Source of the DNA: an uncultured Bacillota bacterium
GTDB lineage: Bacteria > Bacillota_I > Bacilli_A > Izemoplasmatales > UBA1188
Length of the DNA stretch: 9,683 bases
Direction of reading: 5' to 3'
Assembly (NCBI GenBank): GCA_900318975.1
Contig: ONMY01000054.1
Location: forward strand, 1 to 9,683
Shown: positions 5,735-9,683 of the stretch, in pieces
Numbering within the stretch: position 1 is the stretch's first letter
Layout: every line of letters starts with the position of its first letter
Notes under the pieces: model-generated
What the model was told of the DNA's origin: nothing
The model's input: the letters and a program-made list of their open reading frames with translations, nothing else
Database searches by the model: none
Made by a program: the position numbers and the translations under genes

Positions 5735-7837
5735 TTATTCTGTAGTTTTCTCCTCAAGTGGTTTAGCAGCAGAATAGAGATAACCCTGATAGAAATCACA
5801 ACCGATCTTATGGAGCGCTTCTTTTGCTTCTTCGTTTTCTACAAATTCTGCAATAATTGTTAAAGCGAGAGATTTTGCAAGTTCAGTAACTGATGAGATG
5901 ATTTCTCTACAGTTTGGTGAAGTCGCAACACCTTTAACAAGGACACCATCAATTTTGATGATATCAAATAGATTGTATTTAAGATAATTGATTGAAGTTT
6001 GTCCCATTGAGAAATCATCAATCGCAAGGGTTAGACCCATAGCATGTAAATCATTAAGTGACTTAAATGTATTACCATCAAGTGTAAATGCTTCTTTTTC
6101 AGTTACTTCAAGACAGATATTGTTTTCTTTGAAATTATGAATCTTATCTTGTTCTCTCATGAAATCAACAAATGCTTCAGTAACGATTGTTGTACCAGTT
6201 GTATTTATTGAAATCTTTATTCCCTTACCATACTTCTTATAGATTTCTTCTTTTTCGTTTAATACTTTTTCAATGATTGCTTTTTCAAGTGTTGGAAGTA
6301 AATCACACTCAGTTACAAGTTTAACTACAATTGGTGGATAAAGATATCCGTAATTTTTATGTTTCCATCTAAGTAGTGCTTCAACACCTATGCATTCATT
6401 TTGATAGTTATATTGTGGTTGATAGAATATATAGAGATTCTTTAATAGATCATGCCTTAAATCAGCTGCAAGTTCTTTTGCGAATTCACCATATTTACTA
6501 TTCATTTCGATAATCTTTTCATTTTGGAGATTTTGTTCATTTTCTTTATAGTATTTAATGAAATCCTCAAAATTCTTTTGACTATCACGAATTGATTGTT
6601 TATCGAGCATTCTTATGAATGGGAAATAAATTGCAGTACCTACTAAAATATTAACTAATTGAAGGAGCGATCCAGCAATTGAACCAGTTGCAAAGTATCC
6701 TCCGATAAATACTGGAGTAGTCCACTCAATACTATTTGTAATAATTGGAACAAGTCCTACTGAACATGCAAAATATGAAATAGAATAACAAACTAGTGGA
6801 ACTGTTAGGAATGGTATTAGCATAATTGGGTTAAAGATTATTGGAAGACCGAATACCATTAGTTCATTGATATTAAAGATCATTGGGAATGCAGCAGTAT
6901 ATCCAAGACCTTTTCTTGCAGAATTCCTTGAAAAGATAAGAATCGCAATTAAAAGACAAATTGTTGCACCGCATCCGCCCATAAGAACAAAGCAATCAAA
7001 GAATTGTTTTGATAGGATATGTGTTGGAGCTTCTCCTGCTAAAACTTGAGCTTGATTAAGTTCAAGTCCTGGTGCAAAGAATTCTTGCATAACACCTTCT
7101 AAGGCATCAGAACCATGAACACCAAAGAACCAAAGAACTGATGATAATAGTACAAAGAAGAATCCTTTGAAGAAGCCAACCTCTCCAACTGAGAATAGTC
7201 CATTTAATAATGAGATATATAAATTATGGAATGATTCTTCATTAAATATTGTAATAATAATTAGATTTAATAAACCAAATGTGATTGCGACAAGAACGAT
7301 AGGGAAAAGAGTTGATAACATTTTATTAAATTCACTGTCAGCACCACTCGTTAAAACATATTTTCCTTTTTTATTGATAAGTTCAAAGAATTTAGTATAA
7401 AGAGCTGAAGCACCAAGACCTGCGATTATTGCAAGGAGCATTGATTTTGGTCCCATTTCAGAAAGACCAAAATCTGGAAGTAGTGCACCAGATAAAATAA
7501 AGAATGATAATACAGATACAAATAATGCTCCACCATGAACAACTTCTTGGTTCTTTTGTATCTTCATATATGACCTACTGATTGATAGTGTCATATATAC
7601 AGATAAGACTCCAAATGTTGCACTGTATACAAAATCAAATAATGTTAATAGGAAACCATTTCCGAAAGATGTGATAAATGTTTGATAGGCTGGGACAGGG
7701 AATGTTTTAAGAATTAATGCAAATGCACCAATTATTAAAACAGGTATCATATTCACAAGACCATCTCTAATTGATCTAATTAAATTAGATTGTTGGAATT
7801 TGCTCGCTAGATTTAATAGCTTATTACTCTTTTCCAT
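5735..7837 (-). CDS. PTS EIIC membrane domain fused to an EAL cyclic-di-GMP phosphodiesterase
   Basis: A 700-residue fusion. Residues about 12-410 are a polytopic lactose/cellobiose-type PTS EIIC: WFFGVHGSD (236-244) and FNINELMVFGLPIIFNP (321-337) match family signatures, with Glu325 in the usual NEP-like position, here NEL. A charged, helical linker (412-455) leads to an EAL domain (455-695) in the cytoplasm. Its expected catalytic and metal residues are present: E486 of EAL, N545, E577, D607-D608, K628, E664, E667 and Q684. It should therefore hydrolyse cyclic di-GMP to pGpG. Loop 6 is atypical (DDFSMG instead of DDFGTG). No EIIA or EIIB domain is fused or adjacent, so the EIIC part may sense a sugar or use phospho-carriers encoded elsewhere. 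The frame extends up to 7918, but I place the start at 7837 because TTGGAG lies seven bases upstream and the promoter falls inside the extended part. It is the first gene of a two-gene unit with the flavoredoxin. Confidence 0.9.
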   Translation of the reverse strand: MEKSNKLLNLASKFQQSNLIRSIRDGLVNMIPVLIIGAFALILKTFPVPAYQTFITSFGNGFLLTLFDFVYSATFGVLSVYMTLSISRSYMKIQKNQEVVHGGALFVSVLSFFILSGALLPDFGLSEMGPKSMLLAIIAGLGASALYTKFFELINKKGKYVLTSGADSEFNKMLSTLFPIVLVAITFGLLNLIIITIFNEESFHNLYISLLNGLFSVGEVGFFKGFFFVLLSSVLWFFGVHGSDALEGVMQEFFAPGLELNQAQVLAGEAPTHILSKQFFDCFVLMGGCGATICLLIAILIFSRNSARKGLGYTAAFPMIFNINELMVFGLPIIFNPIMLIPFLTVPLVCYSISYFACSVGLVPIITNSIEWTTPVFIGGYFATGSIAGSLLQLVNILVGTAIYFPFIRMLDKQSIRDSQKNFEDFIKYYKENEQNLQNEKIIEMNSKYGEFAKELAADLRHDLLKNLYIFYQPQYNYQNECIGVEALLRWKHKNYGYLYPPIVVKLVTECDLLPTLEKAIIEKVLNEKEEIYKKYGKGIKISINTTGTTIVTEAFVDFMREQDKIHNFKENNICLEVTEKEAFTLDGNTFKSLNDLHAMGLTLAIDDFSMGQTSINYLKYNLFDIIKIDGVLVKGVATSPNCREIISSVTELAKSLALTIIAEFVENEEAKEALHKIGCDFYQGYLYSAAKPLEEKTTE

Positions 7838-7844
7838 ATTATAA

Positions 7845-7850
7845 CTCCAA
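7845..7850 (-). promoter_or_regulatory. Ribosome binding site fixing the EIIC-EAL start at 7837
   Basis: TTGGAG ends seven bases before ATG 7837. The longer alternative start at 7918 would lie upstream of the proposed promoter and adds 27 residues (starting MFLLLFNCV) unlike an EIIC N-terminus. Confidence 0.7.
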
Positions 7851-7880
7851 TAATTGTATCTATCGATTTTTACCGATAAT

Positions 7881-7909
7881 ATTTTAATTGATACACAATT
7901 AAAAAGCAA
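7881..7909 (-). promoter_or_regulatory. Probable promoter of the EIIC-EAL/flavoredoxin unit
   Basis: Minus-strand TTGCTT (7904-7909), a 17-base spacer and TAAAAT (7881-7886). The start of transcription would fall near 7874, giving a leader of about 37 bases. Short inverted repeats lie in the spacer (AATTG/CAATT, 7886-7900) and across the start point (TATCG/CGATA, 7861-7878); they are operator candidates but could be chance in AT-rich DNA. Confidence 0.5.
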
Positions 7910-7923
7910 TAAAAACATTTTCT

Positions 7924-7974
7924 AAAAAATCATAAAATTTTATAGTTTAATGAATAATTAAATAATATTCATTA
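7924..7974 (-). terminator. Weak AT-rich terminator-like region after cardiolipin synthase
   Basis: On the minus strand a 9-bp stem (7966-7974 with 7948-7956, nine-base loop) is followed by the palindrome ATAAAATTTTAT (7932-7943) and then a T6 run (7924-7929). Both hairpins are almost purely A/T and so weak. This is the only terminator-like sequence between the cardiolipin synthase and the EIIC-EAL promoter. Confidence 0.35.
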
Positions 7975-8098
7975 CGTACTCATAAATTGATTCAACATAG
8001 ACAAGCACAACTGCACCAATTCCAATGACAGGTATAAAGATATCTATAGAAAGTTTTTTCTTTTCAATTACTTCTTCCAGAGTTTTATAAAAGTGGTG
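7958..8098 (-). other. Short open frame overlapping the cardiolipin synthase stop; possible small membrane protein or gene remnant
   Basis: In the frame +1 to the cardiolipin synthase, a 46-codon stretch opens after a TAA at 8099-8101 and ends at TAA 7958. It reads TLEEVIEKKKLS, then a hydrophobic span (IDIFIPVIGIGAVVLVYV), then ESIYEYVMNII: a charged amphipathic N-part, one likely membrane helix and a short tail. There is no ATG, GTG or TTG before the middle of the helix. CTG at 8080, or ATT at 8066-8068 behind GGAAG, would be needed as start. It could be a remnant of a lost gene, a non-canonically started small protein, or a frameshifted extension of the preceding protein. I do not recognise a family. 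A protein-like composition is the only evidence. Confidence 0.3.
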
Positions 8099-9668
8099 TT
8101 ATTATTTTAATTAATGAGCAAAGTCTTCTAGTAGAGCCTTTTTGAACATAATTTTGAGGTACTTTTTCTGATACATCTATCATTTCTATAAAATCATCAT
8201 AAATATCTTTTAAACAGCTATTTTTATAGATTAGAGATGCACATTCAAAGTGGTGAACTAAACTTCTAAAATCAAAATTAATAGTACCAACCATTGCAAG
8301 AGTTTTATCAGCAATAATTGTCTTCATATGATTAAATCCTGGAGTATATCTATAAATATTAACACCAGCATCTAATAAAAATCTAAAATTCGATTCAGCA
8401 ACCTTATAAACGAGTTTCTTATCAGGAATACCTGGAACTATTAAATGCACTTTAACACCTCTTAAACTTGCATTTCTAAGGGCATCTAATAATTCGTAGG
8501 TTGGAATTAAATAAGGTGTTGAAATAAATACTTCTTCTTGAGCATAATTTAAGATGTTGATATAAGTTTGCTCACCTATTAAAGCATCATCAATACCGCC
8601 AGGTCCATCACCAAATGACATTACATAGCCATCTTCTTCAACGTATTTATGATAATCATGCTTTAAGTATTTATTGTAATCACTGACTTCCTCTGCTGAT
8701 AAGTCATAGTTTTGAAGGAAGATTGTGATTAAATCGTTAATTCCGCTTCCCTCAATCTTAACCATTGTATCTTTCCAGTAACCAAATCTTTCGATGACAT
8801 TTCCATATTCATCCGCAAGATTCATACCGCCAGTAAATGCCATATCGTGGTCAATTATAACTATTTTTCTATGGTCTCTGTTATTGTAGATTCCAGAAAG
8901 TATCGGTCTAAATGGATGAAATTTAAAGCACTTTATTCCATATTCTCTTAATATCTTTGGAGTTTTTGATGATATTGTACCAGAACATCCCATATCATCG
9001 TATATGAGTCTTACTTCAACTCCAGATTTTGCTTTCTCGATTAAGATTTCTTTTATTTCATCCCAGTATTTTCCATCAGAAATAATAAAGAATTCCATAA
9101 AGATAAGTTCTTTTGCATTTTTAAGTGATTCAATTAGGTGAGGGAAGAAATCTTCACCTCTTTTAAAATATGTGATTTTGCATCTTCTGTGTGGACCTAG
9201 CTTAGTTACACTATTTAAATATTTAAATGGACCAATTGCATCATCTAGTCCTTCTTTATCGTGTTCGCTTAATCTAAAATGAGCATTATAGGCATTTTTA
9301 GATGCCGTAATTATAATTTTATCTTTTTTCCTAAGTCCATGATTGCCAAATATGATAAACATTAAAGAAAAGAAAAAAGGTAAAAGGAGCATTCCAACAA
9401 TCCATGGGATTTTAAATTCAGGATCTTCTTGTTTATTGATGATTTTAAAGAAGATAATAAGTGCAACTATAAATCCAACGAGCCTTAAGAATAGATATAT
9501 TAAGGTTGCGATTAATGCGACCTCTTCTGAACTTTCTTCCATGTTAATGATATTAGAAATTATTGTATCAAGTCCAAACTGTAAGACTAAAAGTATAATT
9601 AATTCAACTAAAAGCAAGAATATAAATAACAAATAACCTGAAAATAGGTTTCTAATAAACTTCTTCAT
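8085..9668 (-). CDS. cls: Cardiolipin synthase (phospholipase D family)
   Basis: A 527-residue membrane enzyme that joins two phosphatidylglycerol molecules to make cardiolipin and glycerol. The N-terminal part has three hydrophobic spans (about residues 8-34, 50-75 and 87-108). The last lies in the PLDc_N-type region and ends FIIFG, followed by a basic stretch. The two catalytic HxKxxxxD motifs are intact: HRKIVIID (H266, K268, D273) followed by GGMN, and HMKTIIAD (H447, K449, D454) followed by GTINFDFRS. The C-terminus IKIITPLL resembles the usual (L)LSPLL ending of Firmicutes enzymes, so the protein looks complete. The start is supported by AGGAG (9674-9678) five bases upstream. The promoter would lie beyond the window. 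The length is normal for a bacterial Cls with an extra N-terminal span. Phosphatidylserine synthase or other PLD-family transferases are less likely given the N-terminal membrane region and the C-terminal motif. Confidence 0.95.
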   Translation of the reverse strand: MKKFIRNLFSGYLLFIFLLLVELIILLVLQFGLDTIISNIINMEESSEEVALIATLIYLFLRLVGFIVALIIFFKIINKQEDPEFKIPWIVGMLLLPFFFSLMFIIFGNHGLRKKDKIIITASKNAYNAHFRLSEHDKEGLDDAIGPFKYLNSVTKLGPHRRCKITYFKRGEDFFPHLIESLKNAKELIFMEFFIISDGKYWDEIKEILIEKAKSGVEVRLIYDDMGCSGTISSKTPKILREYGIKCFKFHPFRPILSGIYNNRDHRKIVIIDHDMAFTGGMNLADEYGNVIERFGYWKDTMVKIEGSGINDLITIFLQNYDLSAEEVSDYNKYLKHDYHKYVEEDGYVMSFGDGPGGIDDALIGEQTYINILNYAQEEVFISTPYLIPTYELLDALRNASLRGVKVHLIVPGIPDKKLVYKVAESNFRFLLDAGVNIYRYTPGFNHMKTIIADKTLAMVGTINFDFRSLVHHFECASLIYKNSCLKDIYDDFIEMIDVSEKVPQNYVQKGSTRRLCSLIKIITPLL

Positions 9669-9683
9669 TTTAACTCCTATTAA

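Noticed and set aside
7838..7918. Extended N-terminus of the EIIC-EAL protein starting at ATG 7918
   Set aside because: The extra 27 residues lack a ribosome site and contain the proposed promoter, while ATG 7837 has TTGGAG seven bases upstream and a typical EIIC N-terminus.
9343..9636. Plus-strand open frame of 97 residues opposite the cls N-terminus
   Set aside because: It is antisense to the membrane-spanning part of cls, rich in Lys, Ile and Ser as expected from the complement of hydrophobic codons, and has no clear start signals.

Overview
The window is very AT-rich. All genes lie on the minus strand, every intact gene ends in TAA, and tryptophan is written TGG (TGA is not needed as a sense codon). 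Several lipoprotein signal peptides, threonine-rich linkers behind the lipobox cysteine, a lactose/cellobiose-type PTS membrane domain and an AmiA/OppA-like binding protein point to a low-GC Gram-positive. A Bacilli lineage near the Mollicutes that keeps the standard code (Acholeplasma/Izemoplasma/RF39-like) or an Erysipelotrichia-like organism fits best. This placement is inference.

Layout in the direction of transcription, right to left. (1) 9668-8085: a full cardiolipin synthase with two HKD motifs. It is followed by an overlapping short open frame (8098-7958) that reads like the end of a small membrane protein but has no normal start codon. (2) 7837-5735: a sugar-PTS EIIC membrane domain fused to an EAL (cyclic-di-GMP phosphodiesterase) domain. 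Two bases later comes a flavoredoxin-type flavin reductase (5732-5169), and the unit ends at a strong hairpin terminator (5137-5162). (3) 5070-2032: a 1012-residue lipoprotein combining BspA-type leucine-rich repeats with an oligopeptide-binding-protein domain. The domain's C-terminal segment stands before its N-terminal lobe and is missing from the usual end. Seventeen bases later is a frameshifted remnant of a small lipoprotein carrying the start of an InlB-type B-repeat (2014-1816), then a terminator (1743-1776). (4) 1611-1: a further lipoprotein that runs off the left edge, with a clear promoter abutted by a perfect 22-bp palindrome.

The region looks like a cell-envelope and environment-sensing neighbourhood: phospholipid synthesis, surface lipoproteins with binding repeats, and a membrane protein that could tie sugar sensing or uptake to cyclic-di-GMP breakdown. 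No tRNA, rRNA, CRISPR array, transposase or phage gene was seen. The points most worth follow-up are the apparently permuted LRR/substrate-binding lipoprotein, the EIIC-EAL fusion and the 22-bp palindrome.
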